From assembly GCA_963573385.1 (NCBI GenBank), contig CAUYLG010071273.1, positions 32,501 to 96,500 of the forward strand: a stretch of DNA of 64,000 nucleotides. The letters are read 5' to 3'. Position 1 is the first letter of the stretch. Every line of letters starts with the position of its first letter. The position numbers and the translations under genes are program-made. Source of the DNA: Cacajao melanocephalus. Lineage: Eukaryota; Chordata; Mammalia; Primates; Pitheciidae. This document shows positions 31,591 through 63,705 of the stretch, in pieces. Under the pieces are notes generated by a model. That model was given only the letters and a program-made list of their open reading frames with translations, was not told the origin of the DNA and did not search any database.

Positions 31591-32210
31591 GACCTGTGTC
31601 CTTTGACTTGAGTAGAAGTTTTGAATTTTTCCTTTTTCCTTAATACAAATGCTTCATGTTCAAGGAAATGTTACATTTGAATACCTTGGGTCAAATCATA
31701 GAAAATCAAATCACAGCTAAAGACGAGATCCTAATCCCAAGGCTAGTGCAAATGGCCCAATTTGTACCTGAGAGCAAAAAGCTCTCTCTGTGAAGTTCTG
31801 TTTGGCAAAGCAAGCCATACCTTGCTTTGCTTAGGACAAGCGTTTAAACCTGGACAGTGCTATTTACCTAGGGAGGTCAAACCTTCATAAGTTTCAGATC
31901 TCTTTTCTCTGCTATGTCAGAGTCTGGTCTCTCATGAGGCTGAATAGAGCTGCCTATTTCACTGTGGCTATTTGAGACAAGCAGAAAAATCAGTTAAGGG
32001 AGAATGAGGCACAAAAGTAAAGATGTCAGTAGCCCGATAGGTTGTTTTAATTTTATATTTCCAATTACGCAAGTAATATAAGAATATATTCCTAATATAA
32101 AAATTCAAATAGTATAGATGATGCCAATCACCTCCAGTGGCAGCACAGGCCCCCAAAGTTAAATACGGTCATTGGTGTGGCAGTATACTTTCCCCTTTTT
32201 TCTTTCTTTT
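31591..32210. other. Unassigned intergenic sequence
   Basis: No gene. AT-rich tract near 32040-32110 may be L1-derived. Confidence 0.45.
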
Positions 32211-32380
32211 CTTTTTTTTTTTAATTTTATGAGATGAGGTCTCACTCAGCTGCCCAGGCTAGAGTGCAGTGGCATGATCATAGCTCACTACAGCTTTGAA
32301 CTCCTTGGCTCAAGTGATTCTCCTGCCTTAGCCTCTGGAGTAGCTAGGACTACAGGTGTGCACCACTGTACCCAACTAAT
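32211..32380 (-). repeat. Alu left arm
   Basis: Reverse partial Alu, GAGATGAGGTCTCACTCAG to CACCACTGTACCC. Confidence 0.85.
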
Positions 32381-32690
32381 TTCCAAGACTTTATATACAT
32401 GTTTGCATTTACAGAAATATACGTAGCTTTGTACTGTTCTGCACACATACTATGTGGCTTATTAACTCCTTAAACAATATGACTTGCTGATGATTTCATC
32501 TCTATACATAAATCTTCCTTATTTGTTTAAATGGCTTTTGTGTGAATTTTCCATGATTTACTTATTCTCCTACTCAGCTATTTCTAACTTTTCACTACTA
32601 CAAACCATGCTGCCCTGGATGTCCCTGATATGCCTTCCTGTACTCCCTCCCAGAAGCACTGAAAATTCAAGATAGCTGGGCTTGTCATAT
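32381..32690 (-). repeat. Possible L1M 3' UTR fragment
   Basis: Composition and the CTACTACAAACCATGCTGCC segment resemble reverse L1M 3' UTR. Weak call. Confidence 0.4.
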
Positions 32691-32726
32691 CATTGTCAAC
32701 ACTCATGGGTTTTTGTGGGTTTTTTG

Positions 32727-33009
32727 TTGTTTTTTTTTTTGAGATGGATTCTCGCTCTTTCACTCATGCTGGAGTGCAGATCTCAGCTCACTGCCATCTC
32801 TGCCTTCCGGATTCAAGCAATCCTCTCACCTCAGCCTTTCGAGTAGCTGGGATTACATACTCGAGCTACCATGCCTGGCTAATTTTCTTATTTTTAGTAG
32901 AGATGGGATTTCCCTATGTTGGCCAGGCTGGTCTTGAACTCCTGATCTCAAATGATTCACCTGTCACAGCCTCTCAAAGTGCTTGGGTTCCAGCACCGTG
33001 CTTGGCCAA
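32727..33009 (-). repeat. Alu
   Basis: Reverse Alu, GAGATGGATTCTCGCTCTTTC to CACCGTGCTTGGCC. Confidence 0.92.
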
Positions 33010-33016
33010 CAGTTTG

Positions 33017-33323
33017 TTTTTTTTTTTTTTTTTTTTTTTTAGAGACGGAGTCTTACTTGGTCTCCCAGGCTGGAATGCAGTGACGTGATCTCTGCTCACT
33101 GCAACCTCTGCCTCCGGGTTCTCCTGCCTCAGCCTCCAGAGTAACTGGTGGGATTACAGGCACATGCCACCATGCCAGCTCATTTTTGTATTTTTAGTAG
33201 AGATGGGTTTCACCATGTTGGCCAGGCTGGTCTTGAACTCCTGACCTCAGGCGATCCGCCTGCCTCAGTCTCCCAAAGGAGGCCAAGTGCTGGGATTACA
33301 GGCATGAGCCACATTGCCCAGTG
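33017..33323 (-). repeat. Alu, tandem to previous
   Basis: Second reverse Alu only about 8 bp after the first, with a T23 head. Confidence 0.93.
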
Positions 33324-33329
33324 TGGTTA

Positions 33330-34060
33330 GCTTTTTTATATTCTACCTTTTTTTGTTTATATATTTACTTATCATTGTGTATAGTGAGTGCCACCTGTAA
33401 AATTTATCTTTTTGGAATTTGCAGAAATTTCCTTTGAGACAAAATTCTAATGATCATTCATTTGCGTTTGAAAAGAAACAAAAAAGTTCTCTTTCAAAAA
33501 AAGTTCTCATCAAACCTGTTAATTATGCCACCCAAATCCTCTACGTCTGTTCTTACCTTCTCCTTGACTTGGTGATTTCTAAGTCGGCAACTATGATTAT
33601 GGCTTTGTCAATTTTTTCCATTGTATTTCTATTTGCTTTGCTCCATGTAGTTCCCAGTTATGTTGTTAGGGACATAAAGTTCGTGATTACTGGACTTTTT
33701 TGGTGAGCTCTTCCTTTTTATGAGATATCCTTTAAATTATTTTTGCCTTTAACTCCGTTTTGTTAGATACCAACATTGCTATTCCTGCTTTCGTTTTTGT
33801 AGCGTTTGTATGGTCTTTTTCCATCTCTTTATTTCAACTTTGCTGTGTTGTTTTGGTTTAGGTGTTTCTAACTTCATGTAGCTGGGTTTTAAATTTTTCA
33901 TTTGCACCATCTGAATATCTGGGTTTAACCCATGTTTACCTATTTTCCCATCTTATTTTCCACTTACCATGTGAGCAATCTATACAAATAATTGCATGTC
34001 GAACACTGTAGCTATCAATCAGATTTCTGTCATGCTTTTTTGTGTCACTCCCCCAACCCC
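33330..34060 (-). repeat. L1 ORF2-region fragment
   Basis: Reverse L1: ACTATGATTATGGCTTTGTCA, TTGCTATTCCTGCTTTCGTTT and GTATGGTCTTTTTCCATCTCT. No intact ORF. Confidence 0.75.
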
Positions 34061-34086
34061 CTAGGGTAACTTTGAGTCTTTACTTT

Positions 34087-34275
34087 TTTTTTCTTTTTCT
34101 TTTTTTTTTGAGACAGGATCTCACTCTGTCAGATCCTCTCACCTCAGCCTCCGAGTAGCTGGGGCTACAGATATGTGCTACCATGCCTGGCTAATTTTTG
34201 TGGGGTTTTTTTTGTAGAGAAGGGATCTCGCCATGTTGCCCAGGCTGGTTTCAAACTTCCTGGGCTCAAGAAATT
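34087..34275 (-). repeat. Alu, internally deleted
   Basis: CTCACTCTGTC jumps straight to AGATCCTCTCACCTCAGCC, losing most of one arm. Confidence 0.88.
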
Positions 34276-35524
34276 ATTATTATGTTTTAGATGAAGAGTC
34301 AAACATGGCACATAGTAAGTCCCAGGCAAAACTCTAGAGTGAGTTTTTTTGGTATTTCCTTAGTTTTCTTTTCGGTGCTTTTCTCATCCTTCTAACTGCA
34401 ACTTCCCATTGCTCTATCTACTCTCCCAGGCCTTCTCCCCAAACACACGCTTCCACCACACCCATTCGTCTCACAGGTCCCGTGCTCAGCTAGTTTCTCT
34501 GCCTCAAAGTATCTGAAACTTATTTGTGAACAATTATGAACAAATAAAGGGCTAGTTGGTGGTGACATTTTACTGGAAGGCTCCTGAAGATAAGCAAGAC
34601 TTAGAGACCCAAAAGAATAAATCTAGGAGGGCCTTCATCAGCAAGATTGCTGGAGTTTGAGTTCCATTTCTGTCATCTACCAATCAGTATCTCATCTACC
34701 CCCTCTATGCCTCAGTCTCCTTGCCTGTAAAATGAGATAACAAGAGCACCTCCCTCATAAGGCTGTTGAGTTAATATGTGTCAAGAGTCTAGAATCATGG
34801 CTAGCACATGGTAGGAGCTCAAGAGATGTCAGCACTTACTGTTATCATTCTAACGGACGTAAAGAAATATTTCTCCATAGGGGTGACTTTGGTAACTTTC
34901 TACTCAATCTTTCTGTGATAGATTGAATAGAAAAGACAACCTGGATGGGCGCACGTTTAAATAAGGAGCTGTTCTTATTCATCTTTGCATAGTGGCTCAG
35001 AGTCCACAGCACCTTGGACATAGCGACCACTCATTACATGTTGCTAAATGACAAAGGAAAAGAAAAGGCACTAATACCTAGATTTCTAAAGTGATGTAGA
35101 AAATAATAGGAGAAGATAAGTTGAAATTTCCTATGGCCTTAGGCTACAGTATACCACTGAGCAAAAAGTGCAATAATATACATTTTCTAAAAGTAATACT
35201 ACAAAGCACAGGCATACATATCAGCCAGATAATATCTATATAGCAAGGATGTGCTCAAAAGAGGTGAACTCTCTACTGAAGAGCTGCTTATTTTGCCATT
35301 AAAAAAAAAGAGTCCTCTGGCAAAATTTTCTTTAGCTTCATGAATTTAAACTTGGTCTACATTGTAAGACCTCTTCTCTGAAAACAAATAAAATTGGCTT
35401 ATATGAGAGGCAAGTTATTTGTTTGGTAAACAAAGGCATATCCATCTTACAGAAAGATTACATTGTTTTCTTATTTCATCTGTCTGTACAACAAACAATT
35501 TTGCTTTATAAGAGTACCAAAAAT
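34276..35524. other. Intergenic sequence past the inferred ACADSB 3' end
   Basis: Contains a reverse MIR at about 34635-34850 (GCCTCAGTCTCCTTGCCTGTA, GTAAAATGAGATAAC). Otherwise unassigned. If the 3' UTR is longer than inferred, part of this is transcribed. Confidence 0.5.
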
Positions 35525-37284
35525 CTCCAGTTAATTGAGTCCTTTATTTTTTTCATTCGCTATAGAATATTGATTTTGCAACATTGAATACAATCCAATA
35601 TATTCCATTAAAACAAAACTTTTGCTTTATGAAAGATCAGCAAAAATACTTAAACAAGGAATAACTAGTACATTTATAAAATACATCATAACAATGAAAC
35701 CAAAGGAACACACACAATAATCTTCATATTTGACATACTGGTTACAGCTGAGGAGAGCTTGCTAAATGCCAGTGTCTTTGGCAAGTGATTCATATATGTA
35801 AGCAATAACATTGATCAATATCAACACTCCTGAAATGTTCATTCTTTATCAGTTTAACCTAAAATAAATCAACAAGTGTACTGAAATATATTAAGAATGA
35901 AATCCAAAATTTGTTGAAAGAGGCAATGTTTAATACTAGGAAGAATACTGAATTTGGGGACTAATTCTTGTCCCCACGTATATTTGGATTCTTGTCTTTG
36001 TTCCTGGATAATCTTGGGCAAGTAATCTGTGCTATGAATCTTTCATTTTTAAAATGAGAGAGTTGGCTGGCTGGTTTTCTAAGGTCTTTCTAGGTTTAAC
36101 TTTCCATGATTTTAAAATCTTTGACATAGGTTCATTTTCGTGTTGTAAAATGAAATCTCTAACAATACTAACTTGGCAGTTGGGTGGAATCCAGTACCGC
36201 CCACACACTTCTGTTTAAACAGTTCTTTACCTTCTGAGCCCCACAACAGGCCAATCGTCAAATTAACAATGATGGCAGGCTTCAGGTGGCTAATGGCTGG
36301 TTCTCCACCAGACACAAATGCAAAATAGATAGTTTTAAAGCTCCTGAAGTCATGGTTATCAAAAGAAAAGCTATAATGGACGAACTACAGGGAAAACCCA
36401 CAGTACCTTCTTTGGAAAAATGACAAAATAACATGTTTTAACATTCACTGGTTCACTAACGGAAGAAGGTAGGTACATATATTAACTATAATACATATTA
36501 TAATTAATTTTAACTGTTATTTGTGAATATGTACAAAATATATATACAAATTAGAACTTGATCAATAAATATAAATTCAAGGTCCAGACGCAAATGGGAA
36601 GCTCTCTGATGCTGCTAATTTGAACAAGAGGTTTATTGTACTTTCACATGTTTCTAATTCTATGGGAAGAAGTTGGGATTCTGTTTACTAATGTTGGCTT
36701 CTGCTCCATTATCTGTAAAGTCCACCTCTTTCACATAATCACAAAAATTAAAGATGTCTGAGGCCACTGTAGGGTATTTAATCCATCTCCTACTCTTATC
36801 AGATTACTGTGTTTTTATTTGGAAAGACTGAATGAGTGGGTTTTCATCATCTCTCCATTTGAAAGTCAAGTAGACTTTATCTCTCTGCATTCAAGGTCCG
36901 TGTTTCTTCCTAGTATTTTAATGTCAATTGTAGTTACACAATTTTGAATATGTAACTCTGATTTGCATTATAGAAATTAGTCCAATTCAATAAACATGAA
37001 TGTGCAAAGCAAAATTACTCTGGAAATGTCAGTTTTTTAAAAAAATAAACATTGTCCTTTCATTGAAGTACTAAAATGTTTCTCATTTAACAGTAATGAC
37101 TACTTTAAACAACTACATGAGCCTTGGAACATTTTTCATCTCTAACTCGTGTTCCTCTTTCAGAAAATGCCAAAACTTTCATTTCTCTGTTGTCCACTTT
37201 CCTCCTGAGGGGACTCAGGAATTGTACCACAGAGGGGTCTCTTCTGACTGAGAATCCCTAATACTGAAGCAGTGGTATCATGAG

Positions 37285-37638
37285 TTATATGGTTTGGCTG
37301 TGTCCCCACCGAAATCGCAACTTGAATTGTATCTCCCAGAATTCCCATGTGTTGTGGGAGGGACTCAGGGGGAGGTAATTGAATTATAGGGTAGGTCCTT
37401 CCCACGCTATTCTCGTAATAGTAAGTCTCACGAGATCTGATGGATTTATCAGGGGTTTCCACTTTTGCTTATTCTTCGTTTTCTCTTGCCATCACCATGT
37501 AAGAAGTGCCTTTTTCACCTCTGCCATGATTTGGAGGCCTCCCCAGCCATGTGGAACTGTAAGTCCAATTAAACCTCTTTTTCTTCCCAGTCTTAGATAT
37601 GTCTTTATCAGCAGTGTGAAAACAGACTAATACAACCA
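37285..37638 (+). mobile_element. MST/THE1-type MaLR LTR
   Basis: TTATATGGTTTGGCTGTGTCC to GCAGTGTGAAAACAGACTAAT, with CACGAGATCTGATGGATTTAT and CCATGTGGAACTGTAAGTCC. It lies antisense within the inferred ACADSB 3' UTR. Confidence 0.9.
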
Positions 37639-38317
37639 GCTATATATTTTATTGCATTTTGCCTGTTTATTACCTATATTGCAAAACAATAGATTCATTT
37701 TGCCTTCTCAAGTATAAAATTATTTTAATATTGAATATGCTTTTTCAAACTCTACAGTCCCCTTCTCTCCCTCATTCCTTATGAGATTTTCATATACTTC
37801 TTAATGGGTAAGAGCTCTTTCTTTTGAGAATCACTGAACCAAAACCCAATTTCTGAATTATTATTCAGGATAAAGTCCAATAACCATGTCTGAAGAAACA
37901 GTATTCAATTAAAATACAGAAATTGTCAACTGAAAAATAGTGCACAGAATCAATATTGCAACAGGGTATTGAATATTTTCTGATTATTAAACAAATTACT
38001 TAAACCTTATACTTGAGAACTAGTGCATAGATTTGTTTTTAAAATGACCTACTGAAACCATCATTAAATGTATCTTTTACATAGGTTAATTATAGTAACA
38101 AGTCATATTGCTTTATATTGTTAAAACAATATTTTCTCCAATTATATGACCCAAAAAATTATAACCTTATTTTCCATTTAAAACCAGAATTTTTAGATTT
38201 TTTCAAAATAAATTTTTATCAGTTTTGACCTCACTTGCAACTTAGAGTTGAATCTATAAAGTACTGGATAAAAATTTCTTACTATATAACAAATATTTCT
38301 CTGACGCCACAAGATTA

Positions 38318-38713
<396 letters not shown>

Positions 38714-38863
38714 TTAACCCCCAGAACCCTGACTAAGGGCTTCAGTAAAATCCTTCAACACTGTAGAAGTTTACTCTCATACAAGGCACATAGTCCCAAC
38801 AAGGTACAACAGTTTGAAATTTTACAGTAGTGACACCAGGGAGGGGTCCCACTCTCATGGACA

Positions 38864-57375
<18,512 letters not shown>

Positions 57376-57904
57376 CTGTAGGAATAGCCCCCATTAATAG
57401 GGGGAACATAGACACACACCAAAGACAGGTACTTGAATGTCATTTTCTTTGAGAATAACTTTATAATGTTATTTTGAGAATAACCAATTTATAACCCATT
57501 CCTATATTTCATGTCACCAAAATAAGGAAACTTAACCTAGTGCATTTTAAAGTTCAGTCTTTTAAACACAACACAAACTAGTTTGTTAACATGATGTAAT
57601 ACCTTCTTTATCCAGCAATGAGCTGCTTTAAATAAATGAATTTCCCAGATAATTAACTTTTACCAATCAAGGAGACAGAACCTTCTCGACAGAATACATC
57701 CTCCAATGTATTTCACATTTCACTGACATTTTACATAGGGAAACTGGAACTGTAACGCCACTGATGTCTAAGACTGACCATTGTCAAGACCGTTCTCTTG
57801 TGAGGGCACAGAGCTACCTGCCCTGCCCTGAGCGGGCCCAGGCAGCTGGGCTTTTGTAATTTCCAAGGCTAATTTTTTTTTCCCAGCATCTTGCAGGCAG
57901 CATA

Positions 57905-58150
57905 AAGGTTAAGAAAAATAGGCTCTGAAGTCTGAAAGAACTAGTTTCAAATCCTAGCTTCTGATATTTAAATTACGTGATCTTGGGCAAGTGATTTTTA
58001 ACTTCTCAGTTAAAACCTCTCAGAGTCTCAGTTTCCTTACCTGTAAAATGCAGGTACCAACCTCTTGGAGTTTTGTGAGGATTAGTAAGACCATCCATAA
58101 AAGGGCTTAGCATATAGTAAGAGCTCAATACACTGTAATGACTATTTCTA
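57905..58150 (-). repeat. MIR SINE
   Basis: GATCTTGGGCAAGTGATTTTT, CAGTTTCCTTACCTGTAAAAT and GCATATAGTAAGAGCTCAATA. Confidence 0.8.
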
Positions 58151-58696
58151 CCACAACTGCTAAGAACTCAGAAGTGGAGGTGGTCATCATAGAAAAAGCA
58201 GTAGTAACAATCTAGTTAAACTGCCAGCCATCATTGATTGCCATGAATGTGCCCTTCTGCTGCAGTGTCTCAAATCCTTTAACAAATGCAGTAACATACT
58301 GAAATATGTTTTCTCAATAGTTTTGATTACACACTGAAAAGCTGAGAAAAGGAGAAATTGTGAACAAGGGTCACTATGTTTGAAACCATTGTCAACCTTT
58401 GCTGCATATTGGCTGATCTTTGCAACTATGTGCCTGGGAGCAGATATACTCTGCTCCGGATTCACCTGGAAAGAAGAAACACTGGCCAGTGAGAATAAAA
58501 GTGGTATGTGTCTCAGTTTTCCTAGCTAATTTTTCTGTTTTCAGAAGTAGGAGTTGGTTTAGGGCAAAGTTGCATGTAACATTTTTTCTCATTAAAGACA
58601 AGTTGGGACAGGGAAACTTTGGGCTATAAAGGAGGAAAAAGAGGACATAAGGTATTTTCTTCTTGATGAGATGGACAGGAAGAACTAAAAAGAAGG

Positions 58697-59041
<345 letters not shown>

Positions 59042-60630
59042 TCAGTGGCAGCTGGCACAAAGAAAGAAGGAAACGGAGAAAGAATGGAAATTGGAGAAGG
59101 AAGGGAGGTAAGCATGGGGACCACGTCTGCTCACTGGCTGGTGGTGGAGCCTTGAATGGGGTTCTGGATATATATTTGAATGAGTGAAAGAATGAGCCAA
59201 CTAGTCTTCTCCACAAAATGCTCATGAAACTTACCTATTACATTTCAAAAGCTATAACACATTGCCCACATTTCTCATTTCTAAGGGAGATTACTTACTT
59301 CATTAAACCCATGACAGAATTCTGTGTGTCTGTTAGTTAATATATCACCTTTGTACCTAAGTTTATCTTTAAAACAAAGCTCACTACTGAGAAATTTAAA
59401 AGCCAGTAGATCTGGTTTTTACATTTCTATTAAAAATTATTATTCTATTCTGTTAAAAATTCTATTCTATTCTATTTTAAATTAATACCTATTTTTCCCA
59501 CTGACACAACTATGAGCCCCTTGGTTTCAATATTGCCACTGACAAAGTATAGGACCATTCAAAACATAGCAGTGATTTTATATTCATAGACACGATAACA
59601 GAGACAATTGTACTTTAAAAGGTAAGAAATGGTATACGATCACAGGGCAAGATTATTGAAGATGCTCTTCATAAAATACAGTGACTATATGTTAAGTGAA
59701 TGAAATCCATTTTTAATCAAAGCATTGAGAGATATTACCTATCAGTTTTTGGCAGAAAAAAAATTTCCATTTATTAATACTATGACAGTCTTTAATAAAG
59801 GAAACTTTTCCTTGCCTTTGACGGCACAGCCTGATGTTTTGATGTTGATTTTCTAATGTCCCCTGCCCCTCAGTGTTGACCTCAGCCTTTGCAGCTTTGG
59901 TGTCCACTCCATCAAAATGATTTTCCACAGTTATAACCCATTGCACCACATCATCACATTTTTTTGTACAGAACAGCAATTGCTACTTGAATGGAATAAT
60001 GGTTATTTATGCCTTGCCAAATACTTTCCAGAGCTTGAGTCTGATCTGTTTCTTACTCAACTGACCAGAGTTCTGTGGCACCTAGAAGTGTTGATGATCA
60101 AACCTGGGCCTCTGTGGACAGAACAACAAAGTCCATGAACTTGGATGGCGGTAAAATTACATCCTTATTTCATTAACCTCTAACTAAAATACAGCATTTC
60201 CTTCTATTATTAATGTAGGCAACAAGTTACAATAGTCTTAGCAGTATCTGTGACTCTGTCATCAAAAGAAATTACAGATACTTTTATATCACATTGATTT
60301 TGTGCAAATATCTTGAAATATTATTTGTGCTCTTCATTACTTCAAATTCATAGCAGTTGTCAAAACTACTGCCAGATCTTGTTTCATTAACAAACACACA
60401 TTACTATATCACAATTAGAAAGTATTTTTATATCTAGCATCTTTGAGGAAAAAATAAAAATATTTTTATAACTGTTTTATTATAATTAATTTCCTTTGCA
60501 ACCTTATATATCGTATGCATTTTGAGTCATTGAGAAAAGGTCTACAAACTTGACTACATTGTTGTTTACTCTTCATTCAAGACACAAAGAAGGTTAAGAA
60601 CTCCTGACTATGGAATGTTCTGGTAAAGGC

Positions 60631-60698
60631 TCTTTTGCTAAACTCGGTTAGCAAAAGAACTGAGTTAGTTCCCTTCCTCCATTATGCTCCAGCATAAT
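60631..60698. repeat. Two adjacent perfect inverted repeats
   Basis: TCTTTTGCTAA (60631-60641) pairs with TTAGCAAAAGA (60648-60658) across a 6-nt loop. ATTATGCT (60681-60688) pairs with AGCATAAT (60691-60698) across CC. Origin unknown. Confidence 0.9.
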
Positions 60699-60867
60699 GA
60701 AGTATTGTTCTGAACATTCTTAAAGTGCTTCAAACCTAGCTTTCACAATATATGAAAGGCAAAGGAAGACGTATCACAGATGTTGTGCTGTCTCCTACTG
60801 AAGCTTCTCCCCAACTACTTGATCCTTATGAGTTAGGAAAGGCTGTGGCGAGAAAGAAAAATTTTTT

Positions 60868-61165
60868 TCTTTTTTTTTTGAGACAGAGTCTCACTCTGTC
60901 ACCCAAGCTGGAGTGCAATGGTATGATCTTGGCTCACTGCAACTTGGCCTTCCAGGTTCAAGTGATTCTCACGCCTCAGCCTCCTAAGTAGCTAGGATTA
61001 CAGGTGTGCACCACCATACCCAGCTATTTTTTTCTATTTTTAGTAGAGATGGAGTTTCACTGTGTTGGCCAAGGTGGTCTCGAACTTCTGGCCTCAAGTG
61101 ATCTGCCCGCCTTAGCCTCCCAAAGTGCTAGGATTACTGGCATGAGCCACCGCACCCAGCTAGAA
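60868..61165 (-). repeat. Alu in ACADSB intron 1
   Basis: Reverse Alu, GAGACAGAGTCTCACTCTGTC to CACCGCACCCAGCT. Confidence 0.94.
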
Positions 61166-61256
61166 AAGAGAAATTCTTATACTCTGTGGGTTGAGTATAT
61201 AAATCACTGTTGCAATCACTTTGGACAATTAAGTGATAGTAAACATAAGGATAGAT

Positions 61257-61592
61257 GCTGTGGTTTGCATGTGTCCCCTCTAAAATTCAGATGTTGAAAT
61301 TTAATGTCCTAATATTGAGAGGTGAGGCCTTTAAGAGGTGAGTAGGTTATACGAGCTCCTCCTTGGGAATGAGACTAAGGCCCTTATAAAAGAGGCTTCA
61401 CACAGCACTGGACCAGGCCCTTCCGTTCTGCCAAGGAGGATGTATGAAGAAAGCCTTCCCCAGACAACTGAACCTGCCTGTGTCTGGATCTTGGAATTCC
61501 CATCCTCCAGAACTTTGAGAAATAAATTTCTTTTCTTTATAAGTACCCAATCTATGGTATTCTGTTACAGCAGCACAAAGTGAACTAAAACA
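61257..61592 (+). mobile_element. MLT1A-type MaLR LTR inserted in L1
   Basis: TGCTGTGGTTTGCATGTGTCC, GGCCCTTATAAAAGAGGCTTC, CCATCCTCCAGAACTTTGAGA and CTATGGTATTCTGTTACAGCA. Confidence 0.88.
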
Positions 61593-62044
61593 ACATATGT
61601 ATACTAAGGCCCAGAAATTTTACTTCAGTTCACATACACAAATAGGCATATGCAAAAGATGCAGTGATTTCTATAAAGGCCCAAAACTAAAAATCCAATT
61701 ATCTGTCAACAAAGCAATACATAAATTGTAGTATACTGACACAACAGAATATCTTATAGCAGTTAAAGGGAACTAGGGAGCTATGTGGATCAACATGGAC
61801 AAATCTTGAAAATATAGTATAGAGTTAAAGATGCAATTTGCTAGAGGATTTGTTCAGGATGACAGCGTTTAAGTACACTTTAAAACACCACATGATAGTA
61901 TATATTCTTATGAGTACACAAAGATATAGTAAATGTTTAAAAACACAAACAGGAAGCATACAGATGGTGGTTACACCTGAAGAGAGGGTGGAAGTATGGG
62001 TTTTGTGTTAGCATTATTTTATTTCTTTTTTTTTCTCTGTCTCT

Positions 62045-62337
62045 CTTTTTTTGAGACAGAATCTTGCTCTATCACCCAGGCTGTAGTGCAGTGGTGTGCT
62101 TTCAGCTCACTGCAAACTCCACCTCCTGGGTTTAAGTGATTCTCGTGCCCCAGCCTCCAAGTAGCTGTGACTACAGGCATGTGCCTCCATGCCCGGCTAA
62201 TTTTTGTATTTTTAGTAGAAATGGGGTTTTATCATGTTAGCTAGGCTGGTCTCAAACTCCTGGGCTCAAGCAGTCTACTCACCTTAGCTTCCCAAAGCGA
62301 TGGGATTACAGGCCTGAGTCACCATGCCTGGGCTGTT
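62045..62337 (-). repeat. Alu
   Basis: Reverse full-length Alu, inserted in the L1. Confidence 0.93.
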
Positions 62338-62504
62338 TTATTTCTTTAAAAACATCTGTAGTATTGCTTCACTTGACTAACCTTTAAAACAAATCTGTAG
62401 CAAAGGTGGATTGTATGTATATGAGTACCAGTTATATTAGGTTTTGCACTTTTCTGTAAATTAGAAATATTCAACAAGAAAAAACTTTAAGAAATTTTAC
62501 ATAG

Positions 62505-62645
62505 TTTTTTTATTTCTCTTTTAGAAAGAGAGATGGGGTCTTGCTATATTGCCCAGGCTGGCCTTGAACTCCTGGCCTCAAGTGATCCTCCAGGCTCAGT
62601 CTTCCAAAGTGCTGATATTACAGATGTGAGCCATTATGCCCAGCA
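62505..62645 (-). repeat. Alu monomer (FLAM-like)
   Basis: GATGGGGTCTTGCTATATTGC to GAGCCATTATGCCC. Confidence 0.8.
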
Positions 62646-62707
62646 AAAATGTTAAGACTTAAAAGTATGTACAATTGCCTGAACCATGTATGCTTTGGCA
62701 TTTCATT

Positions 62708-63003
62708 TTTATTTTATTTTTTTGAGATAGGGTCTTGCTCTGTCACCCAGGATGGAGTGTAGTAGCATCACCACGGCTCACTGAGGCCTCTACCTCCTAG
62801 ACTCAAGTGATCCTCCCACTTTAGCCTTCTGACTAGCTATGACTTCAGGTGTGTGCCACCATGCCCAGCTAATTTATTAACTTTTTGTAGAGTCAGTGTC
62901 TTGCTATGTTACCCAGGCCAGTTTCAAACTCTTGGCCTCAAGTGATCCTTCTGCCTTGGTCTCCCAAAGTGCTGGGATTATAGGCCAGCTACCATACCCA
63001 GCC
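62708..63003 (-). repeat. AluJ-like
   Basis: Reverse old Alu with many changes, GAGATAGGGTCTTGCTCTGTC to CCATACCCAGCC. Confidence 0.9.
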
Positions 63004-63174
63004 TGTTTTCAAAGGGATTCAAAGTAGGCTTGCTTTTAAAAGCTAGAAGTAGGTTTTAGATAATGTGCTCAGTATGACACAGAAAAATTTTAAGGATAAG
63101 ATCCTAACTGCTGAATGTTGTTACAATAATTAAACTAGTTTATTATGGTAACTTTTACCAACTAATCTATTAGT

Positions 63175-63705
63175 GTCTGAGAAAGAGTGTCCCTGAGATT
63201 TAAATCAGTGTGTAGCCTCACCAGACCAATCTGATTCAATTTTTATGTAACAAAGTGGTGAGCTGTTTTTCAGTTGCCATGGACCTCAGGTCACATAAAA
63301 CTGGGCATACTCAAATGAATCAAGCATGCAACCACAGAGGGAACCTAGGTGCTTGAACTGAGGAATGAGGACTTAATTATCATAAGAAGTGGACAGGATC
63401 AGGATCTAATCAGATGAGCTCTAGGGTCATACCCTGTCAGGATCTGGTCAGACCATGCCTCCTGCCATCACTTCACTGCAGAATCCAGTCAGATTACACC
63501 CCATTACTCCATGCCTATAAAACCTGACCCAGCCTCCAGCTCAGGGAGACGCTGTTGTGGGAATTATCGTGGTGTTCTCCTCACTTGTTACAAGTAATAA
63601 AATCCCTTTGCTAAATCCTCCTTGATTGTGGACATTGGATTGATATCTGCCAAGGGATCATACACAACCGTTGTGTGGGAACAAGGGGTTACCATTTTGG
63701 CTGCT
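63175..63705 (+). mobile_element. ERV LTR-like element (probably solitary)
   Basis: A TATA box (CCTATAAAACC, about 63511), then about 80 bp later TTGTTACAAGTAATAAAATCC (AATAAA at about 63597) and a short U5-like tail. This U3-R-U5 layout suggests an old retroviral LTR. No viral gene is present. Limits and family uncertain. Confidence 0.5.

Larger units (their letters stand above)
61166..62504 (+). repeat. L1M 3' region, broken by MLT1 and Alu
   Basis: L1 pieces at 61166-61256 (AATCACTTTGGACAATTAAG), 61593-62044 (ATCAACATGGACAAATCTTG, AGATGGTGGTTACACCTGA) and 62338-62504. Confidence 0.7.

Noticed and set aside
33419..33706. 95-codon ORF
   Set aside because: Lies in a reverse L1 fragment and is not an intact L1 protein.
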